47,262 nucleotides of DNA, from contig CACYGK010000006.1 in assembly GCA_902774005.1 (NCBI GenBank), positions 1 through 47,262 of the forward strand, read 5' to 3'. Origin of the DNA: an uncultured Bacteroidales bacterium (GTDB lineage Bacteria; Bacteroidota; Bacteroidia; Bacteroidales; Bacteroidaceae). The first letter of the stretch is position 1, and every line of letters begins with the position of its first letter. Below are positions 17,909 through 28,246 of the stretch, piece after piece. The position numbers and the translations under genes are program-made. Below the pieces are notes generated by a model. It did no database searches. It saw only the letters and a list, made by a program, of their open reading frames with translations, and was not told where the DNA came from.

Positions 17909-18766
17909 TTAGAATTTCAAGCCCCGATATACACGTATGCCCGTATGGTAGGGCTGTTTCTGCTCGTAGTCATAGAACGTCATCGTGTCCATTACCACTT
18001 TCTTGTAGAGACTGGATGCATGCATGAGATGCAGACGTCCGTCGTGCCAAAAAGCTATACCGATATGTTGGGTGTCGAGTCCGGGTTTTGAGGTAAGCAT
18101 AGATACTATGTCACCATCGTGAACCACACCAAGAGCTGAAGACTGAGGCAGATTTAGAAGGCGTTTCGGAATAAACTTATATTTCTTGCCTTTTGAGGCT
18201 TTTTCATACTCACGTATCTTACTGATGAATAGCGGATGGTTTGTCAGTTGTTTGTAATACTTCGGAAATTTCGTCATATAGTAGATGTCAATTGTCTGAG
18301 TATCGACAAACACATCCGGGTCATACACCGACTTAACGATACCTAGTTGTTCGTTATCCTCACCCCACCATGTAAAATAATGCAGTCGGCTGGTATAGTC
18401 CGTCATCTTTCCTGAGCGATATCGTATTGTGGAAAGCCAACGACAGTAGTCCGAGAAAGTACGCTGATCATGTGCATCGCAAAGCGACAGAGCTGTCACC
18501 GTTTCAACGAAAGTAGTGCAATCAAGTCCGTGAAGGTTCACAATAAGATGTTCGCTGTCACCATTCTCAAGCGTATGGGCCACATAAGGCAGTCCGAGAA
18601 ACTGCTTTCCAAAATAAATCATACGATTCTCCCCAGCTCTCTCTGTTTTGGCTTTTTCCAACAGTTTGACAACGAGCAGAGAGTCGTCACGGGTAACTTC
18701 AACCTGCGCCCACACATTATTTAATATAAAGAGGAGCAGAAATATTGTAAATAGTTTCTTCATCAT
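17909..18766 (-). CDS. Secreted DUF1460 protein (NlpC/P60-like amidase fold)
   Basis: A 285-residue exported protein with a signal peptide (about 1-19, NNVWA). It matches the DUF1460 family, whose members have a cysteine-peptidase fold related to NlpC/P60 and are thought to cut peptidoglycan stem peptides. The probable nucleophile is Cys82 in HGLDCTTFVETVTALS. The conserved His is in TQHIGIAFWHDGRLHLMHAS. It is the first gene of the run continuing through the cyclophilin and two GH2 genes. A cell-wall enzyme leading a glycosidase operon is unusual; shared export may be the only link. Confidence 0.85.
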   Translation of the reverse strand: MMKKLFTIFLLLFILNNVWAQVEVTRDDSLLVVKLLEKAKTERAGENRMIYFGKQFLGLPYVAHTLENGDSEHLIVNLHGLDCTTFVETVTALSLCDAHDQRTFSDYCRWLSTIRYRSGKMTDYTSRLHYFTWWGEDNEQLGIVKSVYDPDVFVDTQTIDIYYMTKFPKYYKQLTNHPLFISKIREYEKASKGKKYKFIPKRLLNLPQSSALGVVHDGDIVSMLTSKPGLDTQHIGIAFWHDGRLHLMHASSLYKKVVMDTMTFYDYEQKQPYHTGIRVYRGLKF

Positions 18767-18781
18767 TTCAATTTATTTGGT

Positions 18782-18790
18782 GCGAAAATA
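18782..18790 (-). promoter_or_regulatory. -7 element for the DUF1460 operon
   Basis: TATTTTCGC on the minus strand resembles TAnnTTTGC and lies 15 bases before the DUF1460 start codon. A -33 TTG at the right distance is not obvious, so this call is weak. Confidence 0.35.
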
Positions 18791-18810
18791 CAACATTTTA
18801 TGCTATTAAG

Positions 18811-18841
18811 AACCATCAACCAACAAATAATTTGTATGGTT
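18811..18841. repeat. Nested palindrome in the divergent gap before upp
   Basis: ACAAAT-A-ATTTGT (18823-18835) is a perfect 13-base palindrome, flanked by AACCAT (18811-18816) and ATGGTT (18836-18841). It lies between the divergent DUF1460 and upp promoters, upstream of both -7 elements, and could be an operator. No regulator gene is adjacent. Confidence 0.4.
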
Positions 18842-18864
18842 ACTGATTAAAAGTGCAGAATTGC

Positions 18865-18897
18865 TTGCAAAATCTAATGTTTTTGAACTATCTTCGC
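18865..18897 (+). promoter_or_regulatory. Promoter for upp
   Basis: TTG (18865-18867), a 21-base spacer and TATCTTCGC (18889-18897), one base from the Bacteroidota -7 consensus. The upp ATG follows 16 bases later, so the leader is very short. Confidence 0.5.
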
Positions 18898-18913
18898 ATA
18901 AAATTTAACAACC

Positions 18914-19573
18914 ATGAAAGTCATAAACTATTCGGAAAGGGACAGCGTGGTAAGCCAGTTCATGGCAGAACTGCGTGACACGACCGTGCAAAACGACAGA
19001 ATGAGGTTTCGACATAACATCGAACGTATCGGTATGCTAATGGCATACGATATCAGCAAGATGCTCGACTACAAAAGACAGACAATCGAAACTCCGCTCA
19101 CTTCTACTGACGTGAGAGTATTGAAGGATAATATCGTCCTGGGTACCGTATTCAGAGCCGGACTTCCGTTCCATACAGGGTTCCTCAATATTTTTGACAA
19201 AGCAGGTAACGCCTTCGTGTCAGCATACAGATATTACCTCGACAAGGAATGTACGAAGGTGGGTGTGAAGATTGAGTATATTGCTTCACCTGCTCTCGAC
19301 GGCAAGACACTTATAATCGTGGACCCAATGCTGGCTACCGGTGATAGCATGGAACTGGCATACCAGGCTCTGAAGACTAAAGGTTCACCGTCCAAACTGT
19401 TTCTGGCTTGTGTCATAGCAAGTAAGTATGGTGTTGAACGTCTGCAGAAAGTCTTTGCAAGCGATGATATAACACTCTTCTGCGGAGCTATAGACCCAAT
19501 CCTCAACGACCAGAAATACATAGTACCGGGATTAGGCGATGCAGGCGATTTGATGTACGGCGACAAGCTGTAA
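18914..19573 (+). CDS. upp: Uracil phosphoribosyltransferase
   Basis: A 219-residue enzyme that joins uracil to PRPP to make UMP in pyrimidine salvage. The PRPP-binding loop is IIVDPMLATGDSMELA, and the uracil-binding C-terminus is PGLGDAGDLMYGDKL. Both are strong family signatures. Length is slightly above the usual 208-210 because of the N-terminus. It stands alone, followed by a 177-base gap with a hairpin before dnaK. No uracil permease is adjacent. Confidence 0.94.
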   Translation: MKVINYSERDSVVSQFMAELRDTTVQNDRMRFRHNIERIGMLMAYDISKMLDYKRQTIETPLTSTDVRVLKDNIVLGTVFRAGLPFHTGFLNIFDKAGNAFVSAYRYYLDKECTKVGVKIEYIASPALDGKTLIIVDPMLATGDSMELAYQALKTKGSPSKLFLACVIASKYGVERLQKVFASDDITLFCGAIDPILNDQKYIVPGLGDAGDLMYGDKL

Positions 19574-19616
19574 TCCACCATTCCTCCATTTGTTTTTGTG
19601 GCGCCTTGCGTCAAAA

Positions 19617-19665
19617 TGTCATATCGTGTCAGTGCGAGTGTCAGTCGACCCGCACATGGCACGAT
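19617..19665 (+). promoter_or_regulatory. dnaK upstream region: TGTCA repeats and hairpin
   Basis: TGTCA occurs three times in the same orientation (19617, 19627 and 19639; spacing 10 and 12). Overlapping this, ATCGTG (19623-19628) pairs with CACGAT (19660-19665) and GTGCG (19632-19636) with CGCAC (19651-19655), giving a long imperfect hairpin. It could be an upp terminator or a heat-shock control region for dnaK. No CIRCE-type TTAGCACTC repeat is present. Confidence 0.35.
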
Positions 19666-19750
19666 TATTGTCTAATCGGCTGTCGTGCCGTAAAAATCAC
19701 ATATCGGCTACAGACAAATTAGAGTATTAACACAAAAACAATTAAATATT

Positions 19751-21682
19751 ATGGGAAAGATTATTGGTATTGACCTTGGCACAACAAACTCATGTGTCAG
19801 TGTATTTGAAGGCAACGAGCCTGTAGTTATCACAAACAGCGAAGGCAAGCGCACCACCCCTTCTGTTGTTGGTTTCGTAAAGGATGGTGAGCGCAAAGTA
19901 GGTGATCCAGCAAAGCGTCAGGCTATCACAAACCCAAAGAACACAGTATTCTCAATCAAACGTTTCATGGGTGAGACTTACGACCAGGTGCAGCAGGAGA
20001 TAGCACGCGTACCTTATACCGTAAAACGTGGCGACAACAACACTCCACGTGTTGACATCGAAGGTAAACTCTATACTCCACAGGAAATCTCTGCAATGAT
20101 TCTTCAGAAGATGAAGAAGACAGCTGAAGACTACCTCGGACAGGAAGTTAAGGAAGCAGTCATCACCGTTCCTGCATACTTCTCCGACTCACAGCGTCAG
20201 GCTACAAAGGAAGCTGGACAGATTGCCGGACTCGACGTTAAGCGTATCGTCAACGAGCCAACCGCAGCAGCACTTGCATACGGTATCGACAAGGCTAACA
20301 AGGATATGAAGATTGCAGTGTTCGACCTTGGTGGTGGTACATTCGATATCTCAATCCTCGAATTCGGTGGCGGTGTGTTCGAAGTACTTTCTACAAACGG
20401 TAACACACACCTCGGAGGTGACGACTTCGACCAGGTAATCATCGACTGGCTGGCAAGCGACTTCAAGGCTCAGGAAGGTATCGACCTCACACAGGACCCG
20501 ATGGCAATGCAGCGTCTGAAGGAGGCAGCTGAAAAAGCTAAGATTGAACTCTCAAGCGGTTCTTCTACTGAAATCAACCTGCCATACATCACAGCCGTAG
20601 GTGGTGTGCCAAAGCACCTCGTAACCACTCTGACACGTGCTAAGTTCGAAAGTCTTGCACACAACCTCATCCAGGCATGTCTCGAACCATGTAAGGCAGC
20701 CATCCGCGATGCAGGCATCTCTACAAGCGAAATCGATGAGGTAATCCTCGTAGGTGGTTCAAGCCGTATCCCAGCTGTTCAGCAGCTCGTACAGGATTAC
20801 TTCGGCAAAGTACCTTCAAAGGGTGTTAACCCGGACGAGGTAGTAGCTGTAGGAGCTTCAATCCAGGGAGCAATCCTCAACAAGGAAGAAGGTGTGGGCG
20901 ATATCGTACTTCTCGACGTAACTCCACTGTCAATGGGTATCGAAACTCTTGGTGGTGTCATGACAAAGATGATTGAAGCTAACACAACCATTCCTTGCAA
21001 GAAGACTGAGACATTCTCAACTGCAGCCGACAACCAGACAGAAGTGACTATCCACGTGCTTCAGGGTGAACGTCCGATGGCAGCTCAGAACAAGTCAATC
21101 GGTAACTTCAACCTCACAGGTATTGCACCAGCACGTCGTGGAGTTCCACAGATTGAAGTATCGTTCGACATCGACGCCAACGGTATCCTCAAAGTATCAG
21201 CAAAGGATAAGGCTACAGGCAAGGAACAGGAAATACGTATCGAGGCTTCTTCAGGTCTGTCAAAAGAGGAAATCGACCGCATGAAGGCAGAAGCAGAAGC
21301 AAATGCAGAAGCAGACAACAAGGAGCGTGAACGTATCGACAAGATTAACCAGGCTGACTCAATGGCATTCCAGACAGAGAACTTCCTCAAGGAGAATGGC
21401 GACAAGGTTCCAGCTGACGACAAACCAGGTATCGAAGCAGCTGTCGAGGCACTTAAGAAGGCAAAGGAAAGCGGCGACGTGGCACAGATCGATGCAGCCA
21501 TCAACGACCTCAACGCAAAGATGCAGGCAGCAAGTCAGAAGATGTACGCAGCAGGCGGTGCTCAGCCAGGTGCAGGAGCTGGAGCTGGTGCAGGATTCCA
21601 GGGCGGTCAGCAGCAGTCAGGTTCGTCAAGCCAGAACAACGGTGACAATGTTCAGGATGCAGACTTCGAAGAAGTGAAGTAA
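19751..21682 (+). CDS. dnaK: Molecular chaperone DnaK (Hsp70)
   Basis: A 643-residue Hsp70 that binds exposed hydrophobic segments of client proteins in an ATP-driven cycle with DnaJ and GrpE. It has [14 protein letters not shown] at the N-terminus, [12 protein letters not shown]-like [17 protein letters not shown], and [13 protein letters not shown]. The substrate-binding domain starts after the linker [14 protein letters not shown]. The Gly/Ala/Gln-rich tail ends in DADFEEVK, a typical Hsp70 end. No grpE or dnaJ lies next to it. A clear terminator follows at 21708. Confidence 0.98.
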   Translation: MGKIIGIDLGTTNSCVSVFEGNEPVVITNSEGKRTTPSVVGFVKDGERKVGDPAKRQAITNPKNTVFSIKRFMGETYDQVQQEIARVPYTVKRGDNNTPRVDIEGKLYTPQEISAMILQKMKKTAEDYLGQEVKEAVITVPAYFSDSQRQATKEAGQIAGLDVKRIVNEPTAAALAYGIDKANKDMKIAVFDLGGGTFDISILEFGGGVFEVLSTNGNTHLGGDDFDQVIIDWLASDFKAQEGIDLTQDPMAMQRLKEAAEKAKIELSSGSSTEINLPYITAVGGVPKHLVTTLTRAKFESLAHNLIQACLEPCKAAIRDAGISTSEIDEVILVGGSSRIPAVQQLVQDYFGKVPSKGVNPDEVVAVGASIQGAILNKEEGVGDIVLLDVTPLSMGIETLGGVMTKMIEANTTIPCKKTETFSTAADNQTEVTIHVLQGERPMAAQNKSIGNFNLTGIAPARRGVPQIEVSFDIDANGILKVSAKDKATGKEQEIRIEASSGLSKEEIDRMKAEAEANAEADNKERERIDKINQADSMAFQTENFLKENGDKVPADDKPGIEAAVEALKKAKESGDVAQIDAAINDLNAKMQAASQKMYAAGGAQPGAGAGAGAGFQGGQQQSGSSSQNNGDNVQDADFEEVK

Positions 21683-21707
21683 AATAACTTAACTACATTC
21701 TATAACG

Positions 21708-21741
21708 ATAGCGCATAGCCGACAGGTTGTGCGCTATTTTT
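21708..21741 (+). terminator. dnaK terminator
   Basis: ATAGCGCA (21708-21715) pairs with TGCGCTAT (21730-21737) around a 14-base loop, followed by a short T-run. It lies 26 bases after the dnaK stop. Confidence 0.75.
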
Positions 21742-21783
21742 ATAAATAAAAAATGCATGTAAATAAATTTTCTGCTTCATTCT

Positions 21784-21816
21784 TTTGTTTTTCCGCTCAC
21801 TTAATCGTACCTTTGC
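21784..21816 (+). promoter_or_regulatory. Strong promoter for rplU-rpmA
   Basis: TTTG (21784-21787), a 20-base spacer and a perfect TACCTTTGC (21808-21816). This is the best match to the Bacteroidota consensus in the window, as expected for ribosomal protein genes. Confidence 0.75.
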
Positions 21817-21901
21817 AGCCGATTTATGCCGTAGTGGCTCGAACAAGTAAGCTAAGAGAGTAGCTTCGCCCTGCGGTCCCAACCCTAAATAATAATAAAA
21901 A
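21817..21901 (+). promoter_or_regulatory. Structured 5' leader of rplU (possible ribosomal protein leader)
   Basis: The roughly 80-base leader contains GCC-gtagt-GGC (21828-21838) and a perfect hairpin AAGCTA-agagag-TAGCTT (21849-21866), followed by GC-rich CGCCCTGCGGTCCC. Ribosomal protein operons often carry such leaders for autogenous control. I cannot assign it to a named RNA family. Confidence 0.35.
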
Positions 21902-22216
21902 ATGTACGTAATCGTAGAAATTCAGGGTCAACAGTTCAAGGCTGAAGAAGGCAAAAAGCTGTTCGTACACCACATTAAGGATGTAGAAGCTGGTCAGGCT
22001 GTTGAATTTGAGAAAGTTCTCCTTGTTGACAATGGCAAAATCTCAGTAGGTGCTCCTACAGTAAAGGGCGCAAAGGTTGTTGCTGAAGTTGTTTGCCCAC
22101 TCGTGAAGGGTGACAAAGTATTGGTATTCCACAAGCGTCGCCGTAAGGGTTACCGTAAGTTTAACGGACATCGCGAGCAATTCACAGAGATTCTGATTAA
22201 GCAGGTTGTCGCTTAA
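21902..22216 (+). CDS. rplU: 50S ribosomal protein L21
   Basis: A 104-residue large-subunit ribosomal protein that binds 23S rRNA. The N-terminus [17 protein letters not shown] and the C-terminal [23 protein letters not shown] region are the L21 signature. It is followed by rpmA (L27), the near-universal bacterial order rplU-rpmA. The two genes are separated by 68 bases. Confidence 0.98.
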   Translation: MYVIVEIQGQQFKAEEGKKLFVHHIKDVEAGQAVEFEKVLLVDNGKISVGAPTVKGAKVVAEVVCPLVKGDKVLVFHKRRRKGYRKFNGHREQFTEILIKQVVA

Positions 22217-22284
22217 TTCATGAATGGAGAAAGAGAAAAGGAGACAACAGAAATTCATTAACAATCTAAAAACTACAATTCAAC

Positions 22285-22548
22285 ATGGCACATAAAAAAG
22301 GTGTGGGTAGTTCTAAGAACGGCCGTGAATCACACTCAAAACGACTCGGACTCAAGCTTTTCGGTGGTCAATTTGCTAAGGCTGGCAACATCATCGTTCG
22401 TCAGCGTGGTACAAAGCACAACCCAGGCAAGAACGTTGGTATTGGTAAAGACGACACTCTCTACGCACTCGTAGATGGTACAGTTGTATTCAAGAAGGGT
22501 CGCCTCAACCGCTCTACTGTTTCAATTGTTCCAGCAGTTGCTGAATAA
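22285..22548 (+). CDS. rpmA: 50S ribosomal protein L27
   Basis: An 87-residue ribosomal protein located near the peptidyl-transferase centre. It begins [20 protein letters not shown], the classical L27 N-terminus without a cleavable extension, and contains [29 protein letters not shown]-type sequence throughout. It ends the rplU operon, with a strong terminator 25 bases beyond the stop. Confidence 0.98.
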   Translation: MAHKKGVGSSKNGRESHSKRLGLKLFGGQFAKAGNIIVRQRGTKHNPGKNVGIGKDDTLYALVDGTVVFKKGRLNRSTVSIVPAVAE

Positions 22549-22571
22549 AGAAAACTTAATTACTAAATAAG

Positions 22572-22612
22572 AATCTCCCCTTGGGCAATGCTCAAGGGGA
22601 GATTTATTTTAT
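22572..22612. terminator. Bidirectional terminator between rpmA and the guanylyltransferase gene
   Basis: AATCTCCCCTTG (22572-22583) pairs with CAAGGGGAGATT (22593-22604), with a short GGGCAATGCT-type loop, followed by a T-rich tail on the plus strand. A T-rich stretch on the minus side lets it serve the convergent gene too. Confidence 0.85.
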
Positions 22613-22633
22613 ATTATTGCGAAATAACGAAAC

Positions 22634-23698
22634 TTATTCAGCTGAGAATTCTTTGATGCGCTGTTCTTCCGACAACTTACAGATGAGCAGGGTGTTATCT
22701 TTCTCTGCCACGATATAGCCGTCGAGACCCTGGATTACAACTCTCTTCTCCTGAGTGGTGTGTATCACACAGTTCTTAGTCTCGTAGAGACGGATATCCT
22801 GTCCTATCGTGTTGTTCTTATCGTCATCAGCCTTGGCTATGGTGTGGAGCGACCCCCATGTACCAACATCGCTCCATCCGAAACTTGCAGGCATCACGAA
22901 TATCTCGTCTGCCTTCTCCAACACAGCATAGTCAATGGAGATATTCTCACACTTCGGAAACTCCTTGTCGATGATTTCCTGTTCCGTGGCAGTACCGTAG
23001 ATAGGCAGCAGAGCCTCGAATATATCATTAACATCTGGCAGATATACCCTCAGCGCATTGATGATGGTACGTACATTCCAAACGAAGATTCCGGAATTCC
23101 AGAAATACTCCTTATCCTGAATATAACGCTTTGCAGTTGCAAGGTCGGGTTTCTCCTTAAACGAATCAACACGGAAAATCTCCTTGTTACGCAATGACGG
23201 TTCATGACTGTTAGCCTGGATATATCCGTATCCGGTTTCAGGACGTGTGGGCTTCATGCCGAGAGTGACGATGCTGTCAGTCTCCGATACAAACTGCAGA
23301 GCGGTATTGATGACACGCTGGAACTCCACCACGTCAGTAACTAGATGATCGCTCGGAGCAACTACTATGTTAGCCTTCGGATTCTTTGCCTTGATACGCC
23401 AGCTGACGTATGCGATACAAGGTGCTGTATTGCGACGACATGGCTCAAGCAGAATATTCGACTCAGGCACTTCGGGCAACTGCTGCTTCACGATGTCCTT
23501 GTATTTCACACTGGTTACCACCCATATATTCTCAGGCAATACCAAACCCTTGAACCTGTCAACAGTCATCTGAATGAACGTACGTCCTGTACCAAAGACA
23601 TCGATAAACTGCTTTGGGCACTCCGGTGTGCTCATTGGCCAAAAACGACTGCCAACGCCGCCAGCCATTATCACAAGATGATTGTCTGCTTTACTCAT
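22634..23698 (-). CDS. Mannose-1-phosphate guanylyltransferase
   Basis: A 354-residue nucleotidyltransferase that makes GDP-mannose from mannose-1-phosphate and GTP, a precursor for GDP-fucose and cell-surface glycans. The signature MAGGVGSRFWPMSTPECPKQ is at residues 11-30, and FKEKPD at about 180 carries the sugar-phosphate-binding Lys. It lacks the C-terminal isomerase domain of the fused ManC/AlgA form. It is the last gene in the ligA-dapA-kinase run, but a 144-base gap suggests its own promoter. Confidence 0.93.
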   Translation of the reverse strand: MSKADNHLVIMAGGVGSRFWPMSTPECPKQFIDVFGTGRTFIQMTVDRFKGLVLPENIWVVTSVKYKDIVKQQLPEVPESNILLEPCRRNTAPCIAYVSWRIKAKNPKANIVVAPSDHLVTDVVEFQRVINTALQFVSETDSIVTLGMKPTRPETGYGYIQANSHEPSLRNKEIFRVDSFKEKPDLATAKRYIQDKEYFWNSGIFVWNVRTIINALRVYLPDVNDIFEALLPIYGTATEQEIIDKEFPKCENISIDYAVLEKADEIFVMPASFGWSDVGTWGSLHTIAKADDDKNNTIGQDIRLYETKNCVIHTTQEKRVVIQGLDGYIVAEKDNTLLICKLSEEQRIKEFSAE

Positions 23699-23842
23699 AA
23701 TGAAAAATACAATTTAGCCTCAGAATTTACAAAATTCCTCGGGGTGAAACTTTTATGTTTGTGGTAAATTAGCCTTTCTTACCTTGCATTGAAACTGCAA
23801 AGTAAAATCGTTTTAATCTATTTTCCAAATAATTAAAGAAAA

Positions 23843-24727
23843 TTATAACAAATGGTAGTCAATTAGACCTTTCAATGGCTCTTTTAGAACATTTCCAATG
23901 GTATAGCCGAGCATTTCTGCCACTTCTTTAATCTCCTCTTGGAAGATATAGCCTACAGAACCCACAATATGAACGGTAGAACCTTCATACGAAGCAATGT
24001 TGCGGACGAAGAACTGGCGGAAACAATCGAGCAGCAGAGTGCGGATAGCAGGATCATCACGATGCAGGGCACAGAAAGGTGAAAAACTTGCGAGGAAACG
24101 GTTAGGAAATGCCTCGCGATATGTCTTCTGAATAATGCTTGCAGCCGTTTCGTGAGTCTCCTCGAAGAAACGTTCACATATTTCATCGGGAAGCTGACGT
24201 TTCAGCACATCGCCCACAAGACGTTTGCCGATATATGCTCCACTACCTTCGTCACCCAGGATGAAACCAAGTGGCGACACATTCTTCTGAATCTTTGTTC
24301 CGTTATAATAACATGAGTTGGAACCAGTACCCAAAATAGCCACGATGCCGGGTTGGTTGCCACAAAGACCTCGGGCAGCACCCAACATATCGCTCTGTAC
24401 CTCTATAACAGCATCCCTGAAAAGCTGACGCATAGCCGTTTCCACTTTCGGAGCAGCTTCAGGTGTGCATCCGGCTCCGTAAAAATAAATCTCAAGCGAA
24501 TCGCCCGTCGAGATACCACGAGTCAGAATACCCTTCTGCTGAGAACCTTTCTGCTGCAGAATCTGAATGATGTAAGGCAGCAACTCAAACTTCATCACAC
24601 GGCAGATATCGTTCTCCGACTGCTGAAACGGGTTAATGCCCTGAGTGTTGCAGAACTGCTTGTTACCCTCGTCGTCTATCAGACACCAGGCTGTCTTTGT
24701 AGAACCGCTGTCGGCTATGAGTTTCAT
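23843..24727 (-). CDS. BadF/BadG/BcrA/BcrD-type ATPase, N-acetylglucosamine kinase-like
   Basis: A 294-residue protein of the actin-like ATPase superfamily. The N-terminal phosphate-binding motif LIADSGSTKTAWCLID (residues 3-18) and the central GIVAILGTGSNSCYYNG and LGDEGSGAYIGKRLV motifs match eukaryote-type N-acetylglucosamine kinases and their Bacteroidota relatives. It probably phosphorylates an amino sugar, perhaps during peptidoglycan or host-glycan salvage. The substrate is not proven by sequence. It starts 50 bases after dapA. Confidence 0.82.
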   Translation of the reverse strand: MKLIADSGSTKTAWCLIDDEGNKQFCNTQGINPFQQSENDICRVMKFELLPYIIQILQQKGSQQKGILTRGISTGDSLEIYFYGAGCTPEAAPKVETAMRQLFRDAVIEVQSDMLGAARGLCGNQPGIVAILGTGSNSCYYNGTKIQKNVSPLGFILGDEGSGAYIGKRLVGDVLKRQLPDEICERFFEETHETAASIIQKTYREAFPNRFLASFSPFCALHRDDPAIRTLLLDCFRQFFVRNIASYEGSTVHIVGSVGYIFQEEIKEVAEMLGYTIGNVLKEPLKGLIDYHLL

Positions 24728-24777
24728 ATCGACTCCTTATCTTATTTGTACGAAATTCAGATTCTATTCTCAGATTG

Positions 24778-25671
24778 CTAACACTTAATATTCAGCTCCT
24801 TTACTATGCTACTGATGCGCTCCATAGTAGAAAGACGTGAAGGAACAAGAGGCAGACGGAGTTCGTTCTCCACCAGTCCCATGCTGCTGAGCATAGCCTT
24901 CACTCCGGCTGGATTTCCATCAACAAAGAGAAGTTTGAAAAGTTCGGCAAACTTATGGTGAATAGTAAGAGCGTTGGCATAGTCGCCTGCAAGAGCCAGA
25001 CGAACCATTCGACTGAACTCCTTCGGCAGGGCATTTCCTATTACGGAAATAACGCCGGCTGCTCCAAGTGTTATGAGCGGAAAAGTGATGCCGTCGTCAC
25101 CAGAGATGACATCGAAATCCTTTGGTTTGTTCTTGATGATATCGTCAATCTGACCGAAATTGCCGCTTGCCTCCTTTACGGCTACTATGTTCTCGCAGTC
25201 GCGAGCCAGTCGCAGAGTTGTTTCGGCAGTCATATTGACACCCGTTCTGCCAGGTACATTATAAAGTACTACAGGCACAGGGCTGTGTGTAGCAATGGCA
25301 CGGAAATGCTGATAGAGTCCCTCTTGCGACGGTTTGTTGTAGTATGGACAGACGCTCAGAATGCCGTCGATGCCTCGAAGGTCAGCAGAACAAACCTGAC
25401 GTACGATGGCAGCCGTATTGTTGCCGCCCATGCCGAGCAGGATTGGTATTCTGCCCTGCACCTTGTCGCGCACAAGATTGATGATGTTCTGTTTCTCCTC
25501 GTCTGTGAGTGTAGGGGTTTCGGCTGTGGTACCCAATACGCAGAGGAAGTCGGTACCGTTTGCGAGTTGATAGTCAAGGAGTCGGCGCAGCGATGTGTAA
25601 TCAACCTCTCCAGTCGCCGTGAATGGGGTGACGAGAGCTACACCAAGTCCTTTGAAAATATTGTGTGCCAT
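24778..25671 (-). CDS. dapA: 4-hydroxy-tetrahydrodipicolinate synthase
   Basis: A 297-residue aldolase-type TIM barrel that condenses pyruvate with aspartate semialdehyde in lysine and diaminopimelate synthesis. It begins with GLGVALVTPFTATGEVD. GTTAETPTLTDEEK holds the substrate-binding Thr-Thr pair, VLYNVPGRTGVNM the catalytic Tyr, and NIVAVKEASGNFGQ the Schiff-base Lys (about residue 165). The downstream kinase also acts on sugars linked to cell-wall metabolism. A -7 element lies upstream at 25694-25702. Confidence 0.96.
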   Translation of the reverse strand: MAHNIFKGLGVALVTPFTATGEVDYTSLRRLLDYQLANGTDFLCVLGTTAETPTLTDEEKQNIINLVRDKVQGRIPILLGMGGNNTAAIVRQVCSADLRGIDGILSVCPYYNKPSQEGLYQHFRAIATHSPVPVVLYNVPGRTGVNMTAETTLRLARDCENIVAVKEASGNFGQIDDIIKNKPKDFDVISGDDGITFPLITLGAAGVISVIGNALPKEFSRMVRLALAGDYANALTIHHKFAELFKLLFVDGNPAGVKAMLSSMGLVENELRLPLVPSRLSTMERISSIVKELNIKC

Positions 25672-25693
25672 TTATGCTTTTTCAATTTCGGGT

Positions 25694-25702
25694 GCAAAGG
25701 TA
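25694..25702 (-). promoter_or_regulatory. -7 element for dapA
   Basis: TACCTTTGC on the minus strand, 22 bases before the dapA start, in the 48-base gap after ligA. The -33 region would lie in the end of ligA and is not clear. Confidence 0.45.
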
Positions 25703-25719
25703 AGACTTTTCATTGTTTT

Positions 25720-27732
<2,013 letters not shown>

Positions 27733-27748
27733 CTATTTGTTTTACTCT

Positions 27749-27780
27749 GCAAAGATACTTACTATTCCAAGACTATGCAA
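27749..27780 (-). promoter_or_regulatory. Promoter for ligA
   Basis: Minus strand TTG (27780-27778), a 20-base spacer and TATCTTTGC (27757-27749), a good Bacteroidota match. The ligA ATG follows about 22 bases later. Confidence 0.65.
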
Positions 27781-27855
27781 TAGTTTTTAGGATACTCGCT
27801 AAGAATATTTGGGTTTTGAACACGTAACTTGCAGATAATCAGCGGGGAACACTAT

Positions 27856-28159
27856 TGAAAAAGTGCGAATTTATTTTTTTATTGTCAACACGAATGTATC
27901 AATGTTCGTTTGTTCGTTTGTTCGCGCACTTTTTCAGCAAAATCCTCGCGCTAGATAGATTAACTTACTGATATATTATGGTTACATATCATTATATTCT
28001 TACTGTATATAATATATACTATATATAGGGAGGGTGTGGCATGGCAGTGCGACGAAGTCTCAGCGTCTCTGCTTTGTCACTTCATGGCAGTGGTGTACTC
28101 TATCAAAGAAGCTACAACATGGTTGAAAGTTGTGCGAACATTGTAACAAACGAACAAAC
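27856..28159. repeat. Second intergenic element with inverted 8-bp tandem arrays
   Basis: TGAAAAAGTGCG (27856-27867) and CGCACTTTTTCA (27925-27936) form a perfect 12-bp inverted repeat. Just inside the second arm are 2.6 copies of GTTCGTTT (27904-27924). A reverse-complement copy, GTAACAAACGAACAAAC, is at the right end (about 28143-28159). The core is AT-rich (TATATAATATATA near 28010) and includes CTCGCGC (27945-27951) and two direct copies of CATGGCAGTG (near 28040 and 28084). It occupies most of the 520-base gap between ligA and the lipoprotein gene and matches the architecture of the element at 32-284. No convincing gene lies within it. Confidence 0.65.
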
Positions 28160-28199
28160 TGAAACGAAAAGTCCCGGAAGCGGTCAGCTTCCAGGACTT
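28160..28199 (-). terminator. Terminator of the lipoprotein operon
   Basis: On the minus strand AAGTCCTGGAAGC pairs with GCTTCCGGGACTT over 13 positions (one G-U) around TGACC, followed by TTTTCGTTTC. It lies about 48 bases beyond the stop of the 28247-30430 gene. Confidence 0.85.
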
Positions 28200-28246
28200 G
28201 AGTGTATAGCCTGTACGAACAGAACTATACGAAGAGATTAATTCCT

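Noticed and set aside
28041-28241. Small 66-codon plus-strand frame in the ligA-lipoprotein gap
   Set aside because: It overlaps the second repeat element and the lipoprotein terminator, starts in the direct repeat and has no promoter or homology cue.
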